Source of the DNA: an uncultured Clostridia bacterium
Lineage (GTDB): Bacteria; Bacillota; Clostridia; TANB77; CAG-508
Length of the DNA stretch: 14,000 nt
Assembly: GCA_934130085.1 (NCBI GenBank)
Contig: CAKOXK010000016.1
Location: 1-14,000, forward strand
Direction: 5' to 3'
Positions 1 through 5,566 of this stretch are shown here, one piece after another (position 1 is the stretch's first letter; each line of letters begins with the position of its first letter). The notes beneath the pieces are model-generated. The model saw only the letters and a list, made by a program, of their open reading frames with translations, did not search any database and had not been told where the DNA came from. A program made the position numbers and the translations under genes.

Positions 1-152
1 ATATTAAATGGAATCATATTATTTATTGTCAGTATAATATTTGGTATAACCATAATTGCTAATAACAATATAAGGATCATTTCATAAACATAGTAGTTCT
101 TAAATGCCTTATTTTCTTTTTTCATCATTTTTTTAAATTCATTTTTCTTCAT
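1..152 (-). CDS. Small membrane protein, N-terminal part (cut by the left edge)
   Basis: An open minus-strand frame runs off the left edge. Two ATG codons stand in tandem (155 and 152). The AGAGG ribosome site lies only 2 bases before the first and 5 before the second, so 152 is the better start. The visible 50 residues start with a Lys-rich stretch (MKKNEFKKMMKKENK), then a hydrophobic segment at about residues 24-42 (MILILLLAIMVIPNIIL), so it is probably a membrane protein with a short cytoplasmic N-terminus. It follows the lipoprotein gene on the same strand after about 48 bp and could share its transcript. I do not recognise the family, and most of the protein is outside the window. Confidence 0.6.
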   Translation of the reverse strand, partial: MKKNEFKKMMKKENKAFKNYYVYEMILILLLAIMVIPNIILTINNMIPFN

Positions 153-200
153 CATTTCCTCTAATTTTCTGTTTTTAACAAACTATAAAATTATAATTTA

Positions 201-875
201 TTAATTATTACAATCTCCTTCAGTATATTCCATAGAATAATCACCAATTAATATATTTTTATCATTTTTAGTAGTATTACATACTATCATAGTTATATCT
301 TTATTTTTAGATTTGTAAATTTTTGTTCCTCCATCTTTCAATGTGGCTTTTAACTCTAATTTATCAGTAATATGTTTTATACCATCATCAAGTGTTTGAA
401 ATGCAGTTGAAAGATAAGTTTTCAAAGTAATATATTTACCTTGATCTTTAATATAAAACTCGCCAAGATTTCCTGCCAAATAAATTGTACGATCATTAGC
501 AGTATAATAATCATTAAATCTAATATCAGTGTGACTTTCTGGTTTTGTTATATAAAAATCGTTAATCTCAATATTTGTTGTTCCTACTTGTGCTGGATAA
601 CTTTCATTAATCATACCTTTATAAGTAATAGTTACCTTATCACCAATTTTACAAGAATTAAAACCACCAACATATTCAATTCTAAATTTATCACTAGACT
701 TATATTCTTCTTCATTTTCATTTGGGCTAACAATCATAGTTTTTTCTTCACAATCTATTATAGTTCCCGCAAAAGTATGAATATCATCTTGATTATTTTG
801 TTTTGACTTTCCACATCCAGTCATTCCTAATACCATAACCCCACACACTAAAATAGCAAATAATGTTTTTTTCAT
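201..875 (-). CDS. Lipoprotein with a DUF3221/YobA-like domain
   Basis: A 224-residue predicted lipoprotein, tethered to the outer face of the membrane. It begins MKKTLFAILVCG, has a hydrophobic core, and has a lipobox-like MTGC with the modifiable Cys at residue 21. Met at the -3 position is unusual but tolerated. Residues about 34-105 read like the small OB-type DUF3221 domain: a GTI strand, a V-S-P turn, a KIGDKVTITYKG segment and an ESYPAQV segment; this is family recollection, not a search. The C-terminal half, with K- and D-rich strands, is not recognised. A TTG lies two codons upstream of the ATG, but GGAGG is 7 bases before the ATG at 875, so 875 is the start. An extended -10 box lies upstream. 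It appears to be a host gene and no substrate can be named. Confidence 0.75.
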   Translation of the reverse strand: MKKTLFAILVCGVMVLGMTGCGKSKQNNQDDIHTFAGTIIDCEEKTMIVSPNENEEEYKSSDKFRIEYVGGFNSCKIGDKVTITYKGMINESYPAQVGTTNIEINDFYITKPESHTDIRFNDYYTANDRTIYLAGNLGEFYIKDQGKYITLKTYLSTAFQTLDDGIKHITDKLELKATLKDGGTKIYKSKNKDITMIVCNTTKNDKNILIGDYSMEYTEGDCNN

Positions 876-905
876 AATCAATCCTCCATTTCAACAAATT
901 ACTAT

Positions 906-934
906 TTGTCTTTCAATATATATTATATCATACT
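906..934 (+). promoter_or_regulatory. Candidate promoter for the truncated csp gene
   Basis: TTGTCT (906-911) and CATACT (929-934) are separated by 17 bp, matching the sigma-A -35 box at 4 of 6 positions and the -10 box at 4 of 6. It would give a leader of about 130 nt before the csp start at 1072, in keeping with the long structured leaders of cold-shock genes. It overlaps the divergent lipoprotein promoter. AT-rich DNA gives many such matches, so this is tentative. Confidence 0.3.
922..930 (-). promoter_or_regulatory. Extended -10 promoter for the lipoprotein gene
   Basis: On minus the sequence reads TGATATAAT, a perfect TATAAT with the extended TGn motif. No good -35 hexamer is visible, which extended -10 promoters can tolerate. 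Transcription would start near 914-916, giving a leader of about 40 nt before the ATG at 875. Confidence 0.5.
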
Positions 935-940
935 TCTAAA

Positions 941-1071
941 ATATTTCATAAAAAAATAGTCCTGATACTGCATTGGACTATAACTTCTTTGTTCTACACA
1001 TTTATATGTAGAAATTCACTGCTTCTAATACTACGGTTGAGCGAAAAAACAATTTGTAGGAAAGTAGTATT
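941..1071 (+). ncRNA. Structured 5' leader of the csp gene (inferred)
   Basis: Three inverted repeats fill this stretch: 956-962 with 975-981; TTCTACA (992-998) with TGTAGAA (1007-1013); and AATACTAC (1027-1034) with GTAGTATT (1064-1071). The last pair is a perfect 8 bp. It closes a 29-nt loop containing the AGGAAAG ribosome site (1058-1064) and ends exactly at the TTG start. Cold-shock mRNAs commonly have long leaders that refold with temperature. That this one does so is inference. A minus-strand small RNA ending at the 949-981 terminator is the alternative. Confidence 0.4.
949..981 (-). terminator. Rho-independent terminator on minus (or csp leader hairpin on plus)
   Basis: ATAGTCC (956-962) and GGACTAT (975-981) form a perfect 7-bp stem with a 12-nt loop. 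On minus the stem is followed at once by a run of seven T residues, the layout of an intrinsic terminator. It is the first such signal met by transcripts leaving the relaxase gene and would protect the lipoprotein gene from read-through. On plus, the same stem would sit at the start of the csp leader. Confidence 0.55.
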
Positions 1072-1097
1072 TTGAAAGGAACAGTAAAGTGGTTTAA
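1072..1097 (+). pseudogene. csp: Cold-shock protein gene, first eight codons only (interrupted)
   Basis: TTG AAA GGA ACA GTA AAG TGG TTT encodes MKGTVKWF, the well-known N-terminus of CspA-family RNA chaperones (MKGTVKWFN...KGFGFI). AGGAAAG lies 7 bases before the TTG, so this is a genuine gene start. From codon 9 the match is lost: the frame continues with unrelated residues to a TAA at 1192-1194 and never reaches the KGFGFI RNA-binding motif. The break coincides with the start of the conjugative region, so I read it as a csp gene split by integration, with its remainder expected at the other end of the element. Loss of the 3' part by deletion is the alternative. TTG as the start may be native or a change from ATG. 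Confidence 0.75.
1075..1097. other. Probable attachment site (attL) at the host-element junction
   Basis: Similarity to a csp gene ends at about 1095-1097 (TTTAA). A perfect hairpin sequence, GTTAGTA-TCTC-TACTAAC (1098-1115), follows directly, then the 3' end of the relaxase gene. The crossover core must lie within or just before this stretch. Which bases are shared with attR cannot be told from one end. Confidence 0.5.
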
Positions 1098-1115
1098 GTT
1101 AGTATCTCTACTAAC
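1098..1115. repeat. Perfect inverted repeat next to the junction
   Basis: GTTAGTA (1098-1104) and TACTAAC (1109-1115) are perfect complements around a 4-base TCTC loop. It begins immediately after the last csp-like base. It may be a recombinase or other protein site. Neither strand shows a T-run after it, so it is not a standard terminator. Confidence 0.5.
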
Positions 1116-1148
1116 AATTAAATTATATCATATAGATCTATTTAACAC

Positions 1149-1166
1149 AACCTATTTTGATAGGTT
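1149..1166. repeat. Inverted repeat over the relaxase stop codon
   Basis: AACCTAT (1149-1155) and ATAGGTT (1160-1166) form a 7-bp stem with a 4-base loop and include the TAG stop of the relaxase gene (1152-1154). No T-run follows on minus, so termination here would be weak. It could stabilise the mRNA 3' end or be a protein site near the element end. Confidence 0.4.
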
Positions 1167-2606
1167 TACATCATCTTTTGATAACATTTCATAAAATTGT
1201 TCTGCAATTTTATCTTGATTGTATTTTAGTCTTTTGAAAGCATTGGCAACAGAACTTCTATTATAGTAATATTCATTTTCAAAATGATTTTTTAAAACTT
1301 TTTTATACAAATTATTTTTTTGTTTCTTTTTTTCTTTTTTATAATGCAATAAAACTGCTTCATTAATCAAATCGTTCATTGTTATAATTTCTTTTGATTT
1401 TGTCTTAATTCTATATGTATAAAGCGAGTGATTAACAATAGCATTTAATACATAATTATCATACTTTTCTAATTTATTTTGTACTAACTTACTATCAATC
1501 GCTTTTTCAAATCCAACATTAGATATTTTGTTTTCTTTATCTACTTTCAAAAATATATTATTTATTTCTTCAATGCTTTTATTTATATCTTTTGTTGAAG
1601 AAAATATATTTTTATCTTTCAATATTTCTTCTTTAATTTCTTTAGTTAAGTTTCTAATTTCTTTACCAACTGAATTTTTAGGTAATGAATTATATTTAAT
1701 ATATTTTGAATTACTACGAACTTCATCTAATAGTTTTCCTAATCTTAATATTTTATATTCTAAATCCAAACTATTAAAATTTTTAAGTGAGAAACTTTTA
1801 TCTTTGTAATTAAAATATTTTTTGTATTCTTCTAAACTATTATTTAATTCAATTATAGCAGGTTTAAAAAGTTTTTCTCTTTCTATTGCTAAAACTGATT
1901 GTCTTTTCATAAAGTTAATTTCAGTATCATTTAAGTTTAATCTTTGCTTATATACTAATTTATTTGTAGTAGATAAATAAGATGGTCTTTTTTCTATGAA
2001 TCCTATATGAAAGTGATAATTGTTTCTATTAAGTTTAGAGTGTAAAGCAACAACCCAATCCAAATTTTTTTTAGGATCTACATAACCACATTTTTTTAAA
2101 AACATTGGCATAATTTTTGTTGTAAATTCTTCTTGAAATTTATCAATACCAATATTTTCATCTATATATGTTTTATCAAATGAAAGTACCATTAAGTTAA
2201 TATTACTATTATCAAAATATTTAGACCACAGGTAATTTTTTTTAATGGCTTCCTCATCGGTTGCAAATTTTCCATTAGATAGCATCATCATTTTTTCTCT
2301 AATCATATTATTGGCTTTCATTGAAGAAATATCTTTTGTTTCGCCTAACATATATTCAAAAAGATTCATATTTTTTTCTGTTAATGTTATATTGGCTTTT
2401 TTCTCATCTCTACTATAAGTAAAAAATCCATTTGTACCAAATAAGTATTGTTTAACTTCTTTGGCATAATGTGTTTTATCTTTACATTGTTTATATATTC
2501 TTTTACCATTAGCATCTTTACCTTTATAAAATCTATAATTATTATCTTTATTTTTTACTGCAAAATATGGATGGTCTATGAATATTATTTTAGGACTATT
2601 ACTCAT
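1152..2606 (-). CDS. Conjugative relaxase, MOB_L-like
   Basis: A 484-residue protein that would nick oriT, stay bound to the 5' end and lead the strand into the channel. The diagnostic region is DWVVALHSKLNRNNYHFHIGFIEKRP at about residues 183-208, split here only for description: LHSKLN, then YHFHIGF, with the metal-binding HxH at about 198 and 200 and another His at about 189. A His-x-His followed by I-G-F-E-K is typical of MOB_L/MobP-type relaxases of Bacillota, and the pLS20 relaxase is the MOB_L prototype. The catalytic Tyr cannot be assigned with confidence; tyrosines around residues 47-65 (YAKEVKQYLFGTNGFFTYSR) are candidates. The rest is Lys-rich and helical. GTG at 2618 is a possible start, but GAGGG sits 5 bases before ATG 2606. 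It overlaps the upstream gene by 8 bp. Confidence 0.8.
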   Translation of the reverse strand: MSNSPKIIFIDHPYFAVKNKDNNYRFYKGKDANGKRIYKQCKDKTHYAKEVKQYLFGTNGFFTYSRDEKKANITLTEKNMNLFEYMLGETKDISSMKANNMIREKMMMLSNGKFATDEEAIKKNYLWSKYFDNSNINLMVLSFDKTYIDENIGIDKFQEEFTTKIMPMFLKKCGYVDPKKNLDWVVALHSKLNRNNYHFHIGFIEKRPSYLSTTNKLVYKQRLNLNDTEINFMKRQSVLAIEREKLFKPAIIELNNSLEEYKKYFNYKDKSFSLKNFNSLDLEYKILRLGKLLDEVRSNSKYIKYNSLPKNSVGKEIRNLTKEIKEEILKDKNIFSSTKDINKSIEEINNIFLKVDKENKISNVGFEKAIDSKLVQNKLEKYDNYVLNAIVNHSLYTYRIKTKSKEIITMNDLINEAVLLHYKKEKKKQKNNLYKKVLKNHFENEYYYNRSSVANAFKRLKYNQDKIAEQFYEMLSKDDVNLSK

Positions 2607-2829
2607 TTTTACCCTCACCTAGTAGGGTAATAAGATTATCTATTTTAGAAAGAATTTCTTCTTCTTTTGTATCTTTATATTTTAATTCTTCATATTTTAA
2701 AATACCTAAACTTAAAATATATTCCAAAGTTTGATAAGCATAAGGATTATCAATTTCTTTACTAATAATATCAATTTTATCATTAAGACTTTTTTTAATT
2801 CTTACATATTTTTTTATAAACTTATCCAT
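2599..2829 (-). CDS. Small relaxosome accessory protein (putative)
   Basis: A 76-residue Lys/Glu-rich protein, MDKFIKKYVRIKKSL onward, predicted to be mostly helical with no membrane segment or known motif. Its place between the ribbon-helix-helix gene and the relaxase suggests a relaxosome subunit, like the paired auxiliary proteins encoded before the relaxase on pLS20; this comparison is from recollection and position. TTG at 2841 and GTG at 2838 are possible upstream starts, but ATG 2829 has GGTG at 6 bases and is preferred. The start is uncertain and may depend on coupling to the preceding gene, which ends at 2842. The 3' end overlaps the relaxase start by 8 bp. Confidence 0.6.
   Translation of the reverse strand: MDKFIKKYVRIKKSLNDKIDIISKEIDNPYAYQTLEYILSLGILKYEELKYKDTKEEEILSKIDNLITLLGEGKNE
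2609..2630 (-). promoter_or_regulatory. Hairpin enclosing the relaxase ribosome binding site
   Basis: TTACCCT and AGGGTAA are perfect complements (2609-2615 with 2624-2630), separated by 8 bases. In the minus-strand mRNA the 3' arm contains the AGGG ribosome site and ends two bases before the relaxase ATG at 2606. Folding would hide the site unless ribosomes translating the upstream gene open it. Such coupling is inference. Confidence 0.45.
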
Positions 2830-2841
2830 AACAGACACCAA

Positions 2842-3165
2842 TTATTTCATAATTATAAAATTTATTTTTCTAAAGTTATCATAAAATTCTTGTAAAGTTT
2901 TATTATCTTTAGGATTAACATTTTCCCTTATACCCATACCAATATATATTTGTTCTTCTAAACTTTTAATGATATTAGATAACTGAACTATGACATCTAA
3001 TTTTTTTGATACTTCTTTAAAATCTTCGTAAGAACTTTCATATTGAAAATAATTTTTTACAATTTCACGAATGGCTTTTGATTTTAATTTAATATTTTTC
3101 TTTTGCATATATCTTTTAATATCTACTTCTAAACTATCTTCAAATGTAATCGTACATCTACTCAT
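2842..3165 (-). CDS. Ribbon-helix-helix relaxosome DNA-binding protein (putative)
   Basis: A 107-residue protein. Residues 3-9 (RCTITFE) form the likely beta-strand, followed by two helices at about 11-25 (LEVDIKRYMQKKNI) and 27-42 (LKSKAIREIVKNYF), the CopG/MobC-like ribbon-helix-helix layout that dimerises and reads DNA with the strand. The C-terminal part (45-75) looks like a coiled coil. It is the first gene of the relaxase operon and lies directly beside the repeat-rich intergenic region, so it probably binds oriT there and may repress its own promoter. AGGAGG lies 4 bases before the ATG. Family membership rests on pattern, with moderate sequence support. Confidence 0.65.
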   Translation of the reverse strand: MSRCTITFEDSLEVDIKRYMQKKNIKLKSKAIREIVKNYFQYESSYEDFKEVSKKLDVIVQLSNIIKSLEEQIYIGMGIRENVNPKDNKTLQEFYDNFRKINFIIMK

Positions 3166-3212
3166 AATTCCTCCTAAATTTTAACTTATACTAAAAAAAC
3201 GGGATATGATAA

Positions 3213-3266
3213 TTGCCACCTTATAACAAAATAACCTTATAAATATAAGGCTTTTGTTGGTGGCAA
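3213..3266. repeat. Compound inverted repeat in the putative oriT
   Basis: Three nested perfect arms: TTGCCACC (3213-3220) with GGTGGCAA (3259-3266), AACAAAA (3225-3231) with TTTTGTT (3252-3258), and CCTTAT (3235-3240) with ATAAGG (3245-3250). Together they give 21 bp of pairing, with two small bulges on one side and a single base on the other, and an AAAT loop. Confidence 0.75.
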
Positions 3267-3271
3267 AACAT

Positions 3272-3289
3272 TTTTCGCACTTGCGAAAA
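3272..3289. repeat. Perfect 8-bp inverted repeat with a 2-base loop
   Basis: TTTTCGCA (3272-3279) and TGCGAAAA (3282-3289) flank CT. It contains the only CG dinucleotides in the neighbourhood. No T-run terminator tail follows beyond the arms. It is a likely relaxase or accessory-protein recognition element. Confidence 0.7.
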
Positions 3290-3290
3290 G

Positions 3291-3373
3291 TACACCATTT
3301 ATAAAATAAATTACACCACAGTATTAATTTTAACTAGTAATATAAATAAATATGGTGGTGCAATAATGGTGTA
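3291..3373. repeat. Four TACACCA-type motifs in nested inverted order
   Basis: TACACCA occurs at 3291-3297 and 3312-3318 on plus, 21 bp apart. TGGTGCA (3356-3362) and TGGTGTA (3367-3373) are inverted copies 11 bp apart. The outer pair extends to a perfect 9-bp repeat (3291-3299 with 3365-3373) and the inner pair shares CACCAC/GTGGTG (3314-3319 with 3355-3360). Spacings near one and two helical turns suggest protein binding on one DNA face. Confidence 0.65.
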
Positions 3374-3374
3374 T

Positions 3375-3845
3375 TTATTCATTTTTAGGATAAGTTTTAT
3401 TTTTATAGTTTTTTTCTAATTCTATATCTTGTTTATTTAATTCTTCATACTTTGTATCTATTTTTTTCAATTCTTCTTTATATAAATTATTTGCTTGTCT
3501 AATTTCAGTTATAACTAAATCTAATTTATAATTTTTATTAAAATAATTTTTCTTTGTATTATAATCTTCATTAGTCATAGTTTTATTTTTATTGATAGTA
3601 TAGATATATGCACCATAATAACTGTTTTCATTATCAAAAACTATACTGACATCTCTAGCAATATTTTTATATTTTAGATTATAAAATTTAATCTTATCAA
3701 TATTATTGTTTTCTAATAAATCTACATCAAAATCTATTCCATAATCTTGCATTATATTAGATAACTTTCTTTTAAATTCAAGTTTGGCTTTGTCTTGTTC
3801 TTTAATTTTTTTCTTTATGTTTTCATCATATTTAGAGTTATACAT
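3375..3845 (-). CDS. Hypothetical protein with coiled-coil ends
   Basis: A 156-residue protein of unknown function. Residues 1-35 and 110-152 are Lys/Glu-rich and helical, the latter strongly coiled-coil-like (EIRQANNLYKEELKKIDTKY). Between them a mixed segment (about 50-95) contains DVSIVFDNENSYYGAYIYTI, which looks like a small beta domain. There is no signal peptide. It is the last gene of the long transfer operon, overlaps the primase gene by 8 bp and ends beside the putative oriT, so a role in DNA processing is possible but unproven. Its ribosome site is poor (AAAGGA 14 bases off), so translation is probably coupled to the primase gene. Confidence 0.6.
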   Translation of the reverse strand: MYNSKYDENIKKKIKEQDKAKLEFKRKLSNIMQDYGIDFDVDLLENNNIDKIKFYNLKYKNIARDVSIVFDNENSYYGAYIYTINKNKTMTNEDYNTKKNYFNKNYKLDLVITEIRQANNLYKEELKKIDTKYEELNKQDIELEKNYKNKTYPKNE

Positions 3846-4815
3846 AATCTAGTTCTTGTTCCTTTCTTAAATTTGTTTTTTCAACTATTATTTGATATTG
3901 TTCGTTAAAATATTTTATATTTCTTTCTAATTTTTCTTTATTTTTTATTAGTGCTTCGTTAATATCTTTAGCACCATCAACGGTAGATATTAAAGAATTT
4001 ACATAACTAGGAATATTTAAACTATTTAATTGTAATTTTAAAAGTTCCGATGTAGTTTTACCAACAGAATCATTATCTAATGCAATTATAAAACTACCTT
4101 TATAATTATTTTCTTTAGCAAGTAATAATAATCTTTTGATATTAGTAGTACCATTTAAACTAATTACCTTTAAGTCAGAATTTATTGTTTCTAAAGAAAG
4201 AGCATCAATTATACTTTCTGTTATATAAATTAAAGTATTAGGAGTGCTTTCTTGTAAAAGTTTTTCATTAAATAAATAACTTGTTCCTTTAGATTTATAT
4301 TTGCCTTTATTGATAGTAGAACGAGCAAAATAACTTTTTTCATTGATAGGAAAAATTATTAAACTTCTTTCTTCATCATAACCAATACGATATTTAATTT
4401 GTAAATGTTCTGCTATACCACGAGTAGAAATAAGATAGGAAGTATTACCAATCTTTCTAAAACAATAATTAAAATATGAAGAATAGTCTTTTTCTACATA
4501 ATTATCATTTAAAATAATTTCTGTATTAACTTGTTTATATTCTTCATTAAATAATTCTGCAAGTTTATTATATTGCTCTCTAAAATTTGTCAGTCCATAA
4601 TCTATTTTTATTAGATCAAAAATATCATAACTTTTGCCACAAGAAAAACATTTACAGATATTATATTTTGTTGAATAATACATACTTGGATGTCTATCTT
4701 CGTGATTTGGATTTAAACAACGAAATGCTTTTCTAAAATCACTAATATTATGATAACGATTTAGATACTCTTTTAAATAATATTTATATCTAGTAATATC
4801 AACTTCATCTATCAT
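3838..4815 (-). CDS. DNA primase, CHC2 zinc-finger plus Toprim domains
   Basis: A 325-residue DnaG-type primase that would make RNA primers on the transferred or replicating strand. The zinc finger is at the N-terminus: Cys33, His38, Cys56 and Cys59 in the order C-x4-H...C-x2-C (FRCLNPNHEDRHPSMYY, then CKCFSCG). The Toprim core follows: YITESIIDALS with acidic Glu200, and ALDNDSVGK with Asp247 and Asp249. It is much shorter than chromosomal DnaG (about 600 residues) and lacks the helicase-binding C-terminal domain, as is usual for plasmid and phage versions. It overlaps the upstream gene by 11 bp and the downstream gene by 8 bp. ATG 4815 has only a weak ribosome site, so coupling is likely. 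Confidence 0.85.
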   Translation of the reverse strand: MIDEVDITRYKYYLKEYLNRYHNISDFRKAFRCLNPNHEDRHPSMYYSTKYNICKCFSCGKSYDIFDLIKIDYGLTNFREQYNKLAELFNEEYKQVNTEIILNDNYVEKDYSSYFNYCFRKIGNTSYLISTRGIAEHLQIKYRIGYDEERSLIIFPINEKSYFARSTINKGKYKSKGTSYLFNEKLLQESTPNTLIYITESIIDALSLETINSDLKVISLNGTTNIKRLLLLAKENNYKGSFIIALDNDSVGKTTSELLKLQLNSLNIPSYVNSLISTVDGAKDINEALIKNKEKLERNIKYFNEQYQIIVEKTNLRKEQELDYV

Positions 4816-5299
4816 TTAGACCAACTTCTTCAATACAAAATACTTCATTTAGAATATTCATAAGTTTTATTTCATCATTAAAATAATTATTATCAAAATA
4901 TCCTTCAAAAGTTATACCAATAATTTCATTTAAAGAATTATAATATTCTTTAATAGCACCAAAACTACCATTATCAGTTTTAATATTTTGCAGATTATTA
5001 TTTATTCCAATGTTTATAGAATTAGTACAAACTGTAATATCATACTCTTTAATTTTTAAACTATCATCAGTTTCTACTAAAGTGTTATTTAATATATTTA
5101 TAAGATTATTAAATTCTTTATCTTTAATTATTTTTATAGTAAAAAATAATGTGCCATTATCATTATTTATAACAATTTCATAATTACATTTGCCATTAAA
5201 TAAATATTTATTATAGCGATAAGGAATAGCATCTGTATAACTAGGATCTGATACAAAGATATGATTTAAGTTTGAGATATAACTATTGTGTCTTATCAT
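4805..5299 (-). CDS. Hypothetical protein with an N-terminal SDPSY motif
   Basis: A 164-residue, Asn/Ile-rich, predicted beta-rich cytoplasmic protein. Near the N-terminus it has HIFVSDPSYTDAIPYRYN (about residues 13-30), then alternating hydrophobic strands (YEIVINNDNGTLFFTIKIIKD). The SDPSY signature followed by a conserved-looking Arg recalls short phage and plasmid proteins with an SDPCY-type start, but I cannot name a family. AGAGGTG lies 7 bases before ATG 5299. The start overlaps the preceding gene by 17 bp and the end overlaps the primase gene by 11 bp, so it is embedded in the operon and probably made together with the primase. Confidence 0.65.
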   Translation of the reverse strand: MIRHNSYISNLNHIFVSDPSYTDAIPYRYNKYLFNGKCNYEIVINNDNGTLFFTIKIIKDKEFNNLINILNNTLVETDDSLKIKEYDITVCTNSINIGINNNLQNIKTDNGSFGAIKEYYNSLNEIIGITFEGYFDNNYFNDEIKLMNILNEVFCIEEVGLNDR

Positions 5300-5555
5300 T
5301 TTTTGACACCTCTTTAGTAGAATTAAAATTAAAGATAGAGTTGATTGTATCTACAAAATATTTATTACTAACTATTTTAGATTTATATAATGATTTCAAT
5401 ACTGAATCTGATTCCTTTTTAATTTTATCTTCTAATTTTTTTGTATCTTTATCTAAATTTTTTATTATGACTTGTAATTTATTTCTTTCATCTTCATAAG
5501 AAGTTATTTTTTTATTTAGAATTTGAAAATTATCAATCATTTTATTAAAGTCCAT
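5283..5555 (-). CDS. Small coiled-coil protein, unknown function
   Basis: A 90-residue protein in which residues about 10-62 form one long Lys/Glu/Asp-rich helix with heptad-like spacing (ITSYEDERNKLQVIIKNLDK and onward), followed by a short hydrophobic patch (YFVDTINSIFNF) and a charged tail. No signal peptide or membrane span. AAGGAGG stands 6 bases before the ATG, a strong site suggesting high expression. With the adjacent 116-residue helical protein it may form an oligomeric partner pair. No function can be assigned. Confidence 0.65.
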   Translation of the reverse strand: MDFNKMIDNFQILNKKITSYEDERNKLQVIIKNLDKDTKKLEDKIKKESDSVLKSLYKSKIVSNKYFVDTINSIFNFNSTKEVSKNDKTQ

Positions 5556-5566
5556 AATATACCTCC

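Larger units (their letters stand above)
3166..3374. other. Putative origin of transfer (oriT) and relaxase-operon control region
   Basis: This 209-bp gene-free gap lies immediately upstream of the accessory and relaxase genes, where oriT is usually found, and is packed with inverted repeats (3213-3266, 3272-3289, 3291-3373). A possible minus-strand promoter, TTGCCA at about 3262-3267 with TTTATA 17 bp on, would overlap the largest hairpin. The nick site cannot be read from sequence alone. Confidence 0.6.

Noticed and set aside
441..806. Open frame of 121 codons on plus opposite the lipoprotein gene
   Set aside because: Its Ile/Phe/Asn-rich translation is the antisense of a well-supported lipoprotein gene with signal peptide and ribosome site.
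1072..1194. A 40-codon gene starting with the csp TTG
   Set aside because: After the eight csp codons the frame runs through the junction hairpins and the antisense of the relaxase end, so the downstream part is accidental.
1528..1809. Open frame of 93 codons on plus opposite the relaxase gene
   Set aside because: Low-complexity Leu/Ser/Phe-rich product with no ribosome site, fully antisense to the relaxase.
2448..2630. Open frame of 60 codons on plus at the relaxase start
   Set aside because: Phe/Ile-rich antisense shadow; the minus-strand genes here have overlapping starts and stops and ribosome sites.
3213..3373. CRISPR array or plasmid replication iterons
   Set aside because: Repeats are short, few and inverted, with no regular spacers and no replication initiator gene beside them; an oriT fits better.
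5272..5499. Open frame of 75 codons on plus opposite the coiled-coil gene
   Set aside because: No ribosome site and antisense to a gene with a strong AAGGAGG.
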